Counted from the stretch's first letter, positions 8,013-16,514 are shown. The stretch is DNA of 64,000 bases from Clostridia bacterium (GCA_026418275.1 JAOABQ010000072.1:62001-126000), one strand, 5' to 3'. Program-made: numbers and translations. Notes: generated from the letters alone by a model not told the origin.

Positions 8013-9725
8013 ATGATCATTGACCGGAATCTATTAAACAAAACACCCATTGCGGAGGGTGGAGAAGGAATTATTTTTGAACATAAGGGCATAGTTTTGA
8101 AGATTTTTAAAGAGTCCGTCAATAAAAATGAAAAGCTGGAAAAGATAAAAAAACTGATCAATAAAAAACTTCCTCAAAATACAGCAAAGCCATTGGATTT
8201 AGTTTTTGATAAAAATAATGCTTTTCTTGGCTACAGCATGAAAAAATTTTCTGGTTTTGAAATCAAACAACTGGCGAATAAAAAGTTTTGCCAGATCAAC
8301 CATATTACCGTTAAAGATATTACAAGAATTCTGGTGGAGATCAAGGAGACGCTAAAGGCAGTTCATGCTCAAAATATACATATTGGTGATTTGAACGAAA
8401 GAAATATTTTGATTGACAATGATTTCAATACCTGTTTTATAGATGTAGACAGCTGGTCGGTTGAGAATTTGAAAACCCAGGTTTGTATGGAGACATTTAA
8501 AGATCCTTTGCTTGTGGGAACAAAATTTTCTAAAGAAACCGATGCCTATGCTTTTGCAGTACTTATATTCAGGCTTCTTACAAGGCTTCACCCCTTTGGA
8601 GGCAAAACCGACCCGGATATGGATCTCTTGGAAAGAATGAAGAGAAACATTTCGGTAATTGAACGGCCTGAGGTAATGATCCCCAAGGCAATAGTGAGGG
8701 ATTGGGACTTTATTTCCCCGGAATTAATTAAAGACCTAAAAGGAATCTATGAAAAGGGAAAACGAGTTTTAATAGACGAAAATCTGGATGATTTAAATTC
8801 CAGCTTAAAGCTTTGCCAGGGACACAAGGATTATTACTACAGCAAATTCAACCTTTGTCCCGTTTGCAATAAAGAAGCAAAGGTGGAATACATTATGACT
8901 CCACGTAAGGCCCAAGACGATAAGGGAATTCCCTATATTCTTCTATTTAAGCAGGATAAAATCCGTTATATGGTGAATGAAAGAGTCTTTGTGAGCGAGG
9001 ATGGACGGGTAAGGCATAAGGACCGGGAAAAAGGTGTACCTTTTATGAGGGGTAATGCATATGATTTTTCAAACAACGGAGAAATCCTGTATGAAATGTC
9101 AAAGGATAAAATTTATATAAAAACGGAGAAAAATGAGTATGAATTTGATAAATTATATGGTAGTAAAGCCATCGTAAGAGACAATAAATTGTACTATGTC
9201 AATTTGAATTGTTCTTTGATAGAACTTACGGTAACCGAAAGGGGAAACTATTCAAAAACCATTTCAAAGGTTACAATCAATCACTTTTTTAATATAGTGG
9301 ACGACAAGCATTATTTTATCTGCAACGTTTATGATGATATAAAAGTAATCAATGTAAACGGATTCTTTTATGAGTGGAAGAATAAAGACCGGATTGTTCA
9401 AACGGGGATTCATTTTGATTATAGTACTAAGCTCTGGCTTTTTATCATAGAAAACCAAAAAGGGAAATTTGAGACCAGAATATTTAATAAAAATCAGATT
9501 GTTTTTGAGACAGATAAGGATAAGTACAGTGCCCTGCCCGGGTGTATGTGCTTTAGCAACAATATCATATACAGACCGGGCTATGGTTCTATCATAGGGT
9601 TTAGCTGGGAAAAAAATGCGGAAAAGGAATTTTCATGTGAGATTGTGAGTGAGAATTCCATGCTTTTGAAAAAGGATAAATCGTTTATTGTAGTCAATGA
9701 GGATTCCGTATACCAAGTCGGCTAA
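8013..9725 (+). CDS. Serine/threonine protein kinase with zinc-finger and repeat-rich C-terminus (TerY-P type)
   Basis: 570 aa. The N-terminal ~270 residues are a divergent kinase: glycine loop AEGGEGIIFE, Lys in VLKIF, catalytic loop IGDLNERNILI (H of HRD replaced by G) and DVDSW in place of DFG. Next comes a zinc-finger-like segment (CQGH near 270, then CPVCNKEAK). The remaining ~280 residues are beta-strand rich with repeating short units and may form a propeller. Kinases with GDLNERN and DVDS motifs occur in TerY-P triads with VWA and PP2C proteins, as here. Target unknown. SD GGGGGAG lies before the ATG. Confidence 0.85.
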   Translation: MIIDRNLLNKTPIAEGGEGIIFEHKGIVLKIFKESVNKNEKLEKIKKLINKKLPQNTAKPLDLVFDKNNAFLGYSMKKFSGFEIKQLANKKFCQINHITVKDITRILVEIKETLKAVHAQNIHIGDLNERNILIDNDFNTCFIDVDSWSVENLKTQVCMETFKDPLLVGTKFSKETDAYAFAVLIFRLLTRLHPFGGKTDPDMDLLERMKRNISVIERPEVMIPKAIVRDWDFISPELIKDLKGIYEKGKRVLIDENLDDLNSSLKLCQGHKDYYYSKFNLCPVCNKEAKVEYIMTPRKAQDDKGIPYILLFKQDKIRYMVNERVFVSEDGRVRHKDREKGVPFMRGNAYDFSNNGEILYEMSKDKIYIKTEKNEYEFDKLYGSKAIVRDNKLYYVNLNCSLIELTVTERGNYSKTISKVTINHFFNIVDDKHYFICNVYDDIKVINVNGFFYEWKNKDRIVQTGIHFDYSTKLWLFIIENQKGKFETRIFNKNQIVFETDKDKYSALPGCMCFSNNIIYRPGYGSIIGFSWEKNAEKEFSCEIVSENSMLLKKDKSFIVVNEDSVYQVG

Positions 9726-9776
9726 TGAATATAAAAGTATAAATATTACAATAGGATTACAAATGATGGAAGATTA

Positions 9777-9806
9777 TTGACAAGGAAAAGTTTTCTATGT
9801 TACCAT
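9777..9806 (+). promoter_or_regulatory. Candidate promoter of the HWLNP micro-genes
   Basis: TTGACA (9777-9782), 18-nt spacer, TACCAT (9801-9806). Transcription from here would include the hairpin at 9814-9867. Confidence 0.5.
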
Positions 9807-9813
9807 ATAATCA

Positions 9814-9867
9814 CTATGCCGTGAGAAATGCTGTTGTGAAAATTGCTGCATCTCATAGTCGGTATAG
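9814..9867 (+). ncRNA. Structured leader hairpin before the micro-genes
   Basis: CTATGCCG (9814-9821) pairs with CGGTATAG (9860-9867, one G-U), and inside it TGAGAAATGC pairs with GCATCTCATA, with small bulges. It lies between the promoter and the first micro-gene with ~50 nt to the start codon. It is not followed by a U-tract. It matches no riboswitch class I recognise. Confidence 0.45.
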
Positions 9868-9918
9868 CAAAATGGATTGAAAATGATTTATTATGATATT
9901 TTGAAAGGAGGATTGACA

Positions 9919-10041
9919 ATGGCCCGTTACCTTAGTAATCAAAAATTTAAAATCAATAGTAAAGAAGTTTGTTTTTCAGAGAGACCAATGATAGATTCTT
10001 TTGGACATTGGCTTAATCCTCTGCTTGAAGATTGTGAATGA
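9919..10041 (+). CDS. HWLNP micro-protein 1 (40 aa)
   Basis: ATG at 9919 follows AAAGGAGG. The peptide ends SFGHWLNPLLEDCE and has Cys at residues 18 and 39. It shares F-x-x-HWLNP and a following Cys-Glu with the next small gene, and the two share 15 identical bases over that motif. No signal peptide or membrane helix is evident. The hairpin at 10087-10122 follows it. I do not recognise the family; a peptide signal, modified-peptide precursor or small regulator are all possible. Confidence 0.6.
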   Translation: MARYLSNQKFKINSKEVCFSERPMIDSFGHWLNPLLEDCE

Positions 10042-10086
10042 GAATAATTTTGGTTAAAGGTGATATTCTTACACAGTTAAAGTGAG

Positions 10087-10122
10087 CGGTTAAGTCAAGT
10101 AAATATGGGCTTAGCCGTTTTT
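10087..10122 (+). terminator. Terminator after micro-gene 1
   Basis: CGGTTAAGTC (10087-10096) pairs with GGGCTTAGCCG (10107-10117), followed by TTTTTAAA. The 5' arm shares GGTTAAGTC with the terminator after micro-gene 2, suggesting duplication of the whole unit. Confidence 0.75.
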
Positions 10123-10182
10123 AAATTATGTCAATAAAATAGATTGTGAACGCTAAATCAAAAGAAGAAAGGAGGATGGCTC

Positions 10183-10323
10183 ATGTATATACGGAAAGAT
10201 GCATGTATAAACCAATTAAATAATAAGTTTGAATGGAGAAATAAACCAGGTATTCGTTTTAATATACATTGGCTTAATCCCCCTGTTTTAAGAATGTGTG
10301 AAAGAGTATACCCCATAGGTTAG
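10183..10323 (+). CDS. HWLNP micro-protein 2 (46 aa)
   Basis: ATG at 10183 follows GAAAGGAGGA. The peptide contains RFNIHWLNPPVLRMCE, aligned with HWLNPLLEDCE of the previous gene, and carries six more residues. Cys at positions 8 and 39. N-termini of the two peptides differ, so selection seems to act on the C-terminal motif. A terminator (10352-10387) follows. The function is not known to me. Confidence 0.6.
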   Translation: MYIRKDACINQLNNKFEWRNKPGIRFNIHWLNPPVLRMCERVYPIG

Positions 10324-10351
10324 ATAAGGGATACAAGAAGTGCACATGCAG

Positions 10352-10387
10352 AGTGGTTAAGTCTGAAAAAGATTTAGCCACTTTTTT
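10352..10387 (+). terminator. Terminator after micro-gene 2
   Basis: AGTGGTTAAGTC (10352-10363) pairs with GATTTAGCCACT (10371-10382), then TTTTT. Loop of 7 nt. Confidence 0.8.
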
Positions 10388-10576
10388 ATTTATCAACCTA
10401 TATCAATCAAGCATGAAACATACATATGACGAAGACTTTAATAATATAATCTCAAATGACAAATGAGTATTTGATTGTTTGTCCGTGAATACAAGGGTAA
10501 ACGAATAAAACGTCAAACCGTTATAAACTTATTATAACTTTTATAAATATAAAAATTGTGAAAAGAAGGTGAAAGC

Positions 10577-11110
10577 ATGAGATTTTTTAATTCAATGCAA
10601 AAGAATATGAGTTTTTCAGACGTTGTAGCAAGTATTAAGTACTTTATTAAGTTAAATCCCGACAGCAGGTATCAAATTGCGGTTGGAACCGACTCCCAGG
10701 TAAAAGGAAGGTTTACCTGTTTTGCAACAGGAATTCATATTCACCGTTTGGGCCAAGGTGCATGGTGCTGCATAGGAAAAATGATCGAAAACAAAAGGTA
10801 TAAAAACTTAAGGGAAAAAATTGCCAAGGAAACGGCAATAACCTATGAAATGGTTCATATGCTGAATGAACAGCTTATGGATGCTTTGTGCGGTTTTGCC
10901 GTGAAGTATAAAAACTTTGATTGCAAGCTGGAAGCACATATCGATATTGGAAGAATAGGTGAAACAAGAAAATTGATAAGAGAAATGGTTAGCTGCTTTG
11001 AAGGACTAGGAATTGATGCCAAAATTAAACCGGACGCATTTGTAGCAAGTAGTTATGCCAACCGGTACAGTAAGAAAATATCCATGGATTGCAAGAAGAA
11101 AGCAATCTAA
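10577..11110 (+). CDS. YkuK/DUF458 ribonuclease H-like family protein
   Basis: 177 aa. YkuK-type features: VGTDSQVKGRFTCFATGIHIH, a KRYKNLREKIAKET segment, EAHIDIGRIGETRKLI, and a C-terminal KPDAFVASSYANRYSK. The VGTDSQ and HIDIG acidic residues fit the RNase H-like active site assigned to this family; the substrate is not established. GAAGGTG is the SD. A type-1 repeat element begins one base after the stop codon. Confidence 0.85.
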   Translation: MRFFNSMQKNMSFSDVVASIKYFIKLNPDSRYQIAVGTDSQVKGRFTCFATGIHIHRLGQGAWCCIGKMIENKRYKNLREKIAKETAITYEMVHMLNEQLMDALCGFAVKYKNFDCKLEAHIDIGRIGETRKLIREMVSCFEGLGIDAKIKPDAFVASSYANRYSKKISMDCKKKAI

Positions 11111-11111
11111 T

Positions 11112-11216
11112 TAGTGCCTCGTAACGTGATTCCTTTCTAGAGTATGCGAGGCACAAACAGAGGAAGTGCATTTTTAACACCTTGAAACTTAAAATTTGTT
11201 GTGTTAAAAAGCACTA
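11112..11216 (+). repeat. Type-1 MITE-like repeat, copy 1
   Basis: 105 bp running TAGTGCCTCGTAAC ... AAAAAGCACTA. Two internal hairpins are visible: GTGCCTCG with CGAGGCAC, and AGTGCATTTTTAACAC with GTGTTAAAAAGCACT. Ends are TA-GTGC and GCAC-TA. Other copies: 16303, 16408, 25668 (inverted), 29411. Confidence 0.85.
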
Positions 11217-11283
11217 GATCGTGAAAAAATTTTGCATGGATAAATTAAATTTTCACGATATTAAATCAAGGTAATTGAATGGT
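11217..11283 (+). repeat. Type-3 repeat, copy 1
   Basis: GATCGTGAAAA ... TTTTCACGATATTAAATCAAGG-AATTGAA. An inverted repeat ATCGTGAAAA/TTTTCACGAT spans about 43 bp. The second copy is at 23383-23446. It abuts type-1 copy 1. Confidence 0.6.
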
Positions 11284-11394
11284 CTAAATTTGATCATAAG
11301 TTCAATGGATTGGAACGCCTTGCAGCGCCGGAAGTCTCTTGATAGTAGGCAAATTCGTTTATACGTATTAGAGTAAATGAGAAGGTGATTGGAT

Positions 11395-11637
11395 ATGATT
11401 GTTTTAAAAGTAACGCCGGTAAGGAATGTTTTAATCGGCAAGCGAGTATATAAAAGTGAAAGAGCAGATATGTTTTTTAATAAAGTGGTGAATGAAAGCT
11501 CAAAGGTAGATGTCTACGACGTTTTGGAAAGGAAACAGAAAACAGTTTTTGTTTCAGAGCTTAGCGCAAGATGTCATCGGATGATTATCAACAATAAGCG
11601 TTTTTTTATCTGCTCCATCTCAAGGCAAAGTGCATAA
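11395..11637 (+). CDS. Hypothetical protein, 80 aa
   Basis: ATG at 11395 with GAAGGTG 7 nt upstream; a TTG six bases earlier is too close to the SD. The protein is basic (MIVLKVTPVRNVLIGKRVYKSE...), has two Cys late in the chain (SARCHRM, FFICSIS), and no membrane helix or signal peptide. No family recognised. The nearest downstream hairpin is the 16-bp inverted repeat at 11719-11758. Confidence 0.6.
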   Translation: MIVLKVTPVRNVLIGKRVYKSERADMFFNKVVNESSKVDVYDVLERKQKTVFVSELSARCHRMIINNKRFFICSISRQSA

Positions 11638-11718
11638 AGAGATCCATTGAACCTTAAAAAAGATCATTGATTGAAAAGACTTGTTGCGGAGGGCAAAAGT
11701 AAGAGAAAATACTGTAAA

Positions 11719-11758
11719 CCAAGAAATGGTTTCTAACAGGGAAGAAACCATTTCTTGG
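11719..11758. terminator. 16-bp perfect hairpin between convergent genes
   Basis: CCAAGAAATGGTTTCT (11719-11734) and AGAAACCATTTCTTGG (11743-11758) form a perfect stem with an 8-nt loop. No T-tract follows on either strand, so bidirectional terminator is only the likeliest reading. Confidence 0.5.
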
Positions 11759-11803
11759 GTACACTTTGCTGAGAACGCTTTTTATAGTACAATTTAAATA
11801 GGA

Positions 11804-12073
11804 CTATACTGTTTTATATGGATGAATACCCATACTGTCTAATTGGTTTGATATTTCTTTATCGTACATACTGGTAATAATAACTTTGGTATTGTCTAAG
11901 GATTTCAACTGATCTGGGGGAACGACTTCTACTCCGTTAACGGTGCTGCCCCATTTGTTTTTATCATTGTCGCAGAAATAGGATATATCATATTGGTCTT
12001 TCAAAGCATTAAAGGCAATCCGTCCACGTGTAGATGCACCAAAAAGAACTACTTTTTCCTTCAAGTGATTCAT
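11804..12073 (-). CDS. Small Rossmann-type nucleotide-binding protein (89 aa)
   Basis: The sequence VVLFGASTRGRIAFNAL has the GxxxxG loop of a dinucleotide-binding fold, followed by ISYFCDNDKNKWG and GVEVVPPDQL. This matches the PglD-N/CoA-binding-like domain often fused to sugar-modifying enzymes; here it stands alone. The ATG at 12073 lies directly against AGAGAGG, too close for initiation, so a TTG at 12064 with 9-nt spacing may be the true start. No partner enzyme lies next to it. Confidence 0.65.
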   Translation of the reverse strand: MNHLKEKVVLFGASTRGRIAFNALKDQYDISYFCDNDKNKWGSTVNGVEVVPPDQLKSLDNTKVIITSMYDKEISNQLDSMGIHPYKTV

Positions 12074-12260
12074 CCTCTCTGTATTTTGATTTTTATTTTT
12101 ATTATGTGCATTTTAAAATAAAGTATGCTAAGCTGATGGTTTTTTGTGAAAAGTTTGTGGATTTCAAATGGATAATATAAAGTTTATATTTTTCAATGTT
12201 ATGTAGTTAGTGGGTTTCAAGGAAATTGATGAAAATAGAATTGATAGGGGATGTTTTTTT

Positions 12261-13451
12261 ATGGTGGAAATTAGAGGAAAATACAATACAGCAAAGGTAT
12301 TTACAGATAATATAGAAGGTGAAGCAGTGGCACAAATTATGGAATTGTGTAATCAAGAATTTGTCAGGGACAGTGTTATCCGGATTATGCCTGATACCCA
12401 TGCAGGAGCAGGGTGTACAATCGGTACCACCATGACAATTAAGGATAAAGTTGTTCCAAACCTGGTGGGGGTGGATATCGGGTGTGGTATGGAAACTATT
12501 AAGCTGAAAGAATCTGAGCTTGACCTTGAAAAACTTGATAAGGTCATTCATGAATATATTCCTGCAGGTTTTGAGACAAGGAAAAAAAACCATGATTATG
12601 CAAACTACATTGATTTTGATAAACTCCAGTCTAAAAAAAATGTCAGTATTGACCGGGCAAAGTTAAGTATCGGTACTTTAGGCGGAGGAAATCACTTTAT
12701 AGAGGCTAACCGGGATAAAAAAGGGTCTCTGTATCTCGTTGTACATTCGGGAAGCAGGCATTTAGGGAAACAGGTAGCCGAATATTATCAGGATTTGGGT
12801 TATAAGGAGCTTGTTAAGAATAGTTTGTATATCAAGGGGCTCATTGATGAATTAAAGGCCCAGGGGCGCCATCAAGAGATCCAAACCGAACTCAATAAAA
12901 CCAAGGTTGATAAGTTCAATAAGCAGCTGGCCTATGTTGAGGGGAAAAACTACGAGGATTACCTGAATGATATGAGGATTGTACAGCGTTTTGCCGTGTA
13001 TAACCGCAAAGCGATTGTGGATGAGATTATAAAAAGGATGAATATTACGGTTGAAGAGCAGTTTACCACTATTCATAATTATATTGATCTGGATGAAATG
13101 ATTTTAAGAAAAGGTGCAATTTCTGCTAAACTCAATGAAAAGGTTTTAATTCCCATCAATATGAGGGATGGAAGCTTGATTTGCACGGGCAAAGGAAATA
13201 AGGACTGGAATTATTCCGCACCCCATGGGGCGGGACGGCTCATGAGCAGAAGCAAAGCAAAACAGGTGCTAAGCCTTGAAGAATTCCAAAAGTCCATGGA
13301 AGGAATTTATTCCACTACGATAAACCGGTCTACTTTGGATGAGTGCGCTTTTGCCTATAAACCTATGGATGAAATCATTCAAAATGTGCAGGAGACTGTT
13401 GAAATTGTGGACATTATCAGGCCCATCTATAATTTTAAAGCTTCTGAGTAG
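12261..13451 (+). CDS. rtcB: RNA-splicing ligase RtcB
   Basis: 396 aa, normal for the shorter bacterial RtcB form. Motifs: MPDTHAGAGCTIGTT, GVDIGCGM (metal-binding Asp and Cys), GTLGGGNHFIE, VHSGSRHLG, and PHGAGRLMSR with the His that accepts GMP. RtcB joins 2',3'-cyclic phosphate and 5'-OH RNA ends using GTP and Mn2+, in RNA repair. The start at 12261 gives the expected MVEIRGKYN N-terminus with a weak SD (AGGGGA); the in-frame codon at 12210 would add 17 atypical residues. No archease or rtcA neighbour. A terminator follows at 13488. Confidence 0.95.
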   Translation: MVEIRGKYNTAKVFTDNIEGEAVAQIMELCNQEFVRDSVIRIMPDTHAGAGCTIGTTMTIKDKVVPNLVGVDIGCGMETIKLKESELDLEKLDKVIHEYIPAGFETRKKNHDYANYIDFDKLQSKKNVSIDRAKLSIGTLGGGNHFIEANRDKKGSLYLVVHSGSRHLGKQVAEYYQDLGYKELVKNSLYIKGLIDELKAQGRHQEIQTELNKTKVDKFNKQLAYVEGKNYEDYLNDMRIVQRFAVYNRKAIVDEIIKRMNITVEEQFTTIHNYIDLDEMILRKGAISAKLNEKVLIPINMRDGSLICTGKGNKDWNYSAPHGAGRLMSRSKAKQVLSLEEFQKSMEGIYSTTINRSTLDECAFAYKPMDEIIQNVQETVEIVDIIRPIYNFKASE

Positions 13452-13487
13452 TGTTTAGATTCTAAAAAAATCATACAGCGTACATTT

Positions 13488-13520
13488 AAAACGAGTGGAG
13501 CTTATACTTCACTCGTTTTG
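13488..13520 (+). terminator. Terminator after rtcB
   Basis: AAAACGAGTG (13488-13497) pairs with CACTCGTTTT (13510-13519), a 10-bp perfect stem with a 12-nt loop. Confidence 0.75.
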
Positions 13521-13598
13521 TCATATAAGGGGAAACTATACAATTGAATCCTGTCAAGCCCGATTATCTATATAGAATCATAAAATATTAAAATTCAG

Positions 13599-13700
13599 AG
13601 ATAACGAACTATAAAAGTAAAATTTCGATTTCTGAAAGACCACGTAAACCAGGTATTTCATCTCTTGAATTTTACTATGTTTACACTTCGTTATCTATAG
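13599..13700 (-). repeat. Type-2 MITE-like repeat, copy 1 (inverted)
   Basis: About 102 bp with terminal inverted repeat AGATAACGAA (13599-13608) / TTCGTTATCT (13687-13696). The body contains AAACCAGGTATTTCATCTC, which in the other two copies (17053, 51740) reads on the opposite strand. Confidence 0.8.
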
Positions 13701-13885
13701 TTAATGACTGTAAAAAGGGATTTTAATGGAATTATTTTTTCTCAATCTTTTTAGATGATTTATTGACATGGACAATGCTTTTATTATATAGTCATTTTGG
13801 ATATCCCAAAAAATGGTTTATTGATAAAGATAATAGAAAAAGATATGATAGCATTAACGATATAAAATGAAAAGAGGGCAGCAAG

Positions 13886-14380
13886 ATGAATGGAGTATAT
13901 AGGAAAGACAACGGAGAAATAATTATTGGACAATCTTTAAAAGCGTTTATTCATAATGGGGCTCATTTTCTTATAGACTTAAAGGTTTATAAGGATGGAA
14001 TGATTGACTGTTGGGGATTGGTGAGCTTGGAAGAATTTATAGAAAAGGTTAGATCAGGATGGGTCAAGGCCTCTGTGCCCGAAGGTGAAGAAATACGCAT
14101 TTACCCTCTGGGAGATTTCAAGATCAAAGAGTGCACGTGTTATGTCACTGAACAGGACTTGATAAAGGAAGTAAAAGACCTGTTGAATGAATTGAATCAA
14201 AAACCTACATCCCTGGATTTGTGCCAAAAAGCTTATGACAAGTATAACCGGGAACCAACTGAAGAAAACAGGGAAAGGTTAAAAAGGGCCTATGAACAGG
14301 TTCCGGAGCATAATAGAAAGTATCTAGGCGATACGGATACCAAGGATCTTCCTATCCGGGATTCAATCTATGGCGCATGA
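13886..14380 (+). CDS. Hypothetical protein, 164 aa
   Basis: The N-terminal ~110 residues (YRKDNGEIIIGQSL, then FLIDLKVYKDGMIDCWGLVSLEEFIEKVRSGWV) resemble a widespread small uncharacterised family of clostridial and bacillar proteins. The C-terminal ~55 residues are helical and charged. No signal peptide or membrane helix. SD AGAGGGCAGC precedes ATG 13886. It is convergent with the GGDEF/HD-GYP gene, with 12 bp between the stops. Confidence 0.7.
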   Translation: MNGVYRKDNGEIIIGQSLKAFIHNGAHFLIDLKVYKDGMIDCWGLVSLEEFIEKVRSGWVKASVPEGEEIRIYPLGDFKIKECTCYVTEQDLIKEVKDLLNELNQKPTSLDLCQKAYDKYNREPTEENRERLKRAYEQVPEHNRKYLGDTDTKDLPIRDSIYGA

Positions 14381-14392
14381 AATGGTTCACGA

Positions 14393-15922
14393 TTAAACAA
14401 CACGTTTATAAGAATTTTCCTTCATGATGGAAATAAACACCTTTACAACATCAGGATCAAACTGTGAACCTGCACAACGTTCCAACTCACGGAAGGCTTC
14501 TTCCACAGGCATTCCCTTGCTGTAAGGGCGTTCAGACAGCATAGCATCGTAAGAGTCTGCTACACAGAGAATGCGTGCACCCAGACTGATTTGATTACCC
14601 GAAAGGCCGTGAGGATAGCCGCGGCCATCAAATCTTTCATGATGATGAAGAACAAAATCGATGAGTTGATCCATTCCTCCTAAGGGCTCTAAAATATTTG
14701 CACTATAAACCGGATGTTTTCTAATAAGGTTGAATTCCTCATCGGAGAGCGGCTCAACCTTATTCAAAATTGATTTGGGTATTTCGATTTTTCCAATATC
14801 ATGGAGAAGGCTGGCATACTGGAGTGTACTGATTTCTTTTAGGTTTAGGCCCAGTGCTTCCCCGGTCATAATGGCATAAGAAGCTACACGTTCGGAATGA
14901 CCCAGTGTATACTTATCTTTTGCAGATATAGTGGTGAGTAAAGTCCGAAATACTTCAATCAACTGATGGTGGTCCGAACTGATATTTTTGCGGATCTGCA
15001 AAATAATATCCTGGTATAAATGAATTTTATCCTTGCCAAGGTTTTTAGCATGATATAGTGCCATGTCTGCCTGGGTGAATAGCTCATCCTTACTGTTAGC
15101 CATATCCGGATACACCGACAACCCCATGGATAAGGTTATTTTACTTCCCGAACTCTTTTCAAAGTATATTACTTTTAATCTTTCAAATTCGCTCCGGATC
15201 TTATGGGCTGTTTGCTTTGTCAAGTCCAGACTATTACCGGGCAAAATAATCGCAAATTCATCTCCTCCATTTCTACAGAGAATGTTGTGATTTCCCGCGA
15301 CTTCCTTCAGAATAGCGCCTGTTCCTTTTAAAAGTGTATCACCGAAATCATGTCCATAGATATCATTATACATTTTGAAGTTATCAATATCGATGAGGAT
15401 TAAACCCAAAGTCCCATTGTTTTTCTTTGCTGTCTCAATTTCATTTTCCAGAGCCGAAATAAAAAATCTCTGGTTATAAACATTGGTTAACTTATCGGTA
15501 ATAGAAAGCCATTCCATTTTCCTTTTTTGCATTTCCTGATTGTTTGATAAAATGGCAACAAGAATGGAAGACAGTATGGTAAGCACCTTATTCGTTAATC
15601 CCGCAAAGTCGGAAAGGTTTGGCTGCTCTAAGTATCTGGAGAGAATAAACGGCAATTCAAAAAGGCTTAGTGACACCGCGATCATTAAGCCTAGGTATCT
15701 GAATCGAAAAGCAAGAAAAAGAGCAATAAATGCCTCGAATTGTGCAATTATTTGTACATAGCCCCGGGGAATCATGGAGGTTGATAACATAAATCCCAGT
15801 GAGAAGTAGGTGCCTACGTAGAAAAAGAACTCTATTTTTTTTATGAAGGTGTTAAAGTGATGTATTTTAATTTCTCTTTTAAATGCTTTGAGGGGTTTTA
15901 GTAGTTGCGAAAACACACTCAT
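14393..15922 (-). CDS. Membrane-bound GGDEF/HD-GYP cyclic-di-GMP enzyme
   Basis: 509 aa. About five hydrophobic segments in the first 130 residues form a membrane domain. Next is a diguanylate cyclase domain with an intact signature (RNGGDEFAI). The C-terminal part is an HD-GYP phosphodiesterase: LHDIGK and HHERFDGRGYPHGLSG are complete. Both catalytic motifs look active, so it could both make and break c-di-GMP; which dominates cannot be told. SD AAAGGAG before the ATG at 15922. A second protein of the same design is encoded at 48680-50272. Confidence 0.92.
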   Translation of the reverse strand: MSVFSQLLKPLKAFKREIKIHHFNTFIKKIEFFFYVGTYFSLGFMLSTSMIPRGYVQIIAQFEAFIALFLAFRFRYLGLMIAVSLSLFELPFILSRYLEQPNLSDFAGLTNKVLTILSSILVAILSNNQEMQKRKMEWLSITDKLTNVYNQRFFISALENEIETAKKNNGTLGLILIDIDNFKMYNDIYGHDFGDTLLKGTGAILKEVAGNHNILCRNGGDEFAIILPGNSLDLTKQTAHKIRSEFERLKVIYFEKSSGSKITLSMGLSVYPDMANSKDELFTQADMALYHAKNLGKDKIHLYQDIILQIRKNISSDHHQLIEVFRTLLTTISAKDKYTLGHSERVASYAIMTGEALGLNLKEISTLQYASLLHDIGKIEIPKSILNKVEPLSDEEFNLIRKHPVYSANILEPLGGMDQLIDFVLHHHERFDGRGYPHGLSGNQISLGARILCVADSYDAMLSERPYSKGMPVEEAFRELERCAGSQFDPDVVKVFISIMKENSYKRVV

Positions 15923-16302
15923 TTTCCACTCCTTTGCACTTGTTGAAGGGTATTTGTTGAATTAAGTGCTTGATAAAGAATTAAGATGATATACTTTATT
16001 TTATCAGAAATATCAAAGTAAATACATAGGTAAAGGAAAAATTTTCGAGGTGCAGGGCGTATGCGCTCTAAAGTTACACGATGTGGATAAAAAAATAAAC
16101 ATATGTATCCTATGTGATTTCAAGAGTTAGCAGTAATACTTAGAAAACTACATGCCATTCTGGCTTTTGAAATCATTTCCAATTGCATTGGATTCTTGGT
16201 ACAGTAGGTGATCTCAACTGGGTTATGTAGAGATTGTATGGAAATTTAAATGAAAATACTTTATACTAAGTGCTAAGAAAGATATTAAAGTGTGTATACA
16301 TT
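15923..16302. other. Intergenic stretch with no recognised gene
   Basis: About 380 bp, AT-rich, upstream of the GGDEF/HD-GYP gene. No coding frame with an SD, no clear hairpin and no strong promoter on the plus strand was seen. Confidence 0.5.
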
Positions 16303-16409
16303 TAGTGCCTCATAACATAATTCTTTTCTAGGGTATGCGAGGTACAAACAGATGAAGTGTATTTTTAACACTTTGAAAAACTAAAAATTTGTTGTATTAA
16401 AAAGCACTA
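16303..16409 (+). repeat. Type-1 MITE-like repeat, copy 2
   Basis: 107 bp, TAGTGCCTCATAAC ... AAAAGCACTA. It differs from copy 3 at a handful of bases and shares the TA at 16408-16409 with it. Confidence 0.85.
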
Positions 16410-16514
16410 GTGCCTCGTAACGTAATTCTTTTCTAGGGTATGCGAGGCACAAACAGATGAAGTGCATTTTTAACACTTTGAAAAACTAGAAATTTGTTGT
16501 GTTAAAAAGCACTA
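16408..16514 (+). repeat. Type-1 MITE-like repeat, copy 3 (tandem with copy 2)
   Basis: 107 bp in the same orientation as copy 2. The two copies overlap by exactly the dinucleotide TA, as expected if one element inserted into the terminal TA of the other. Confidence 0.85.
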
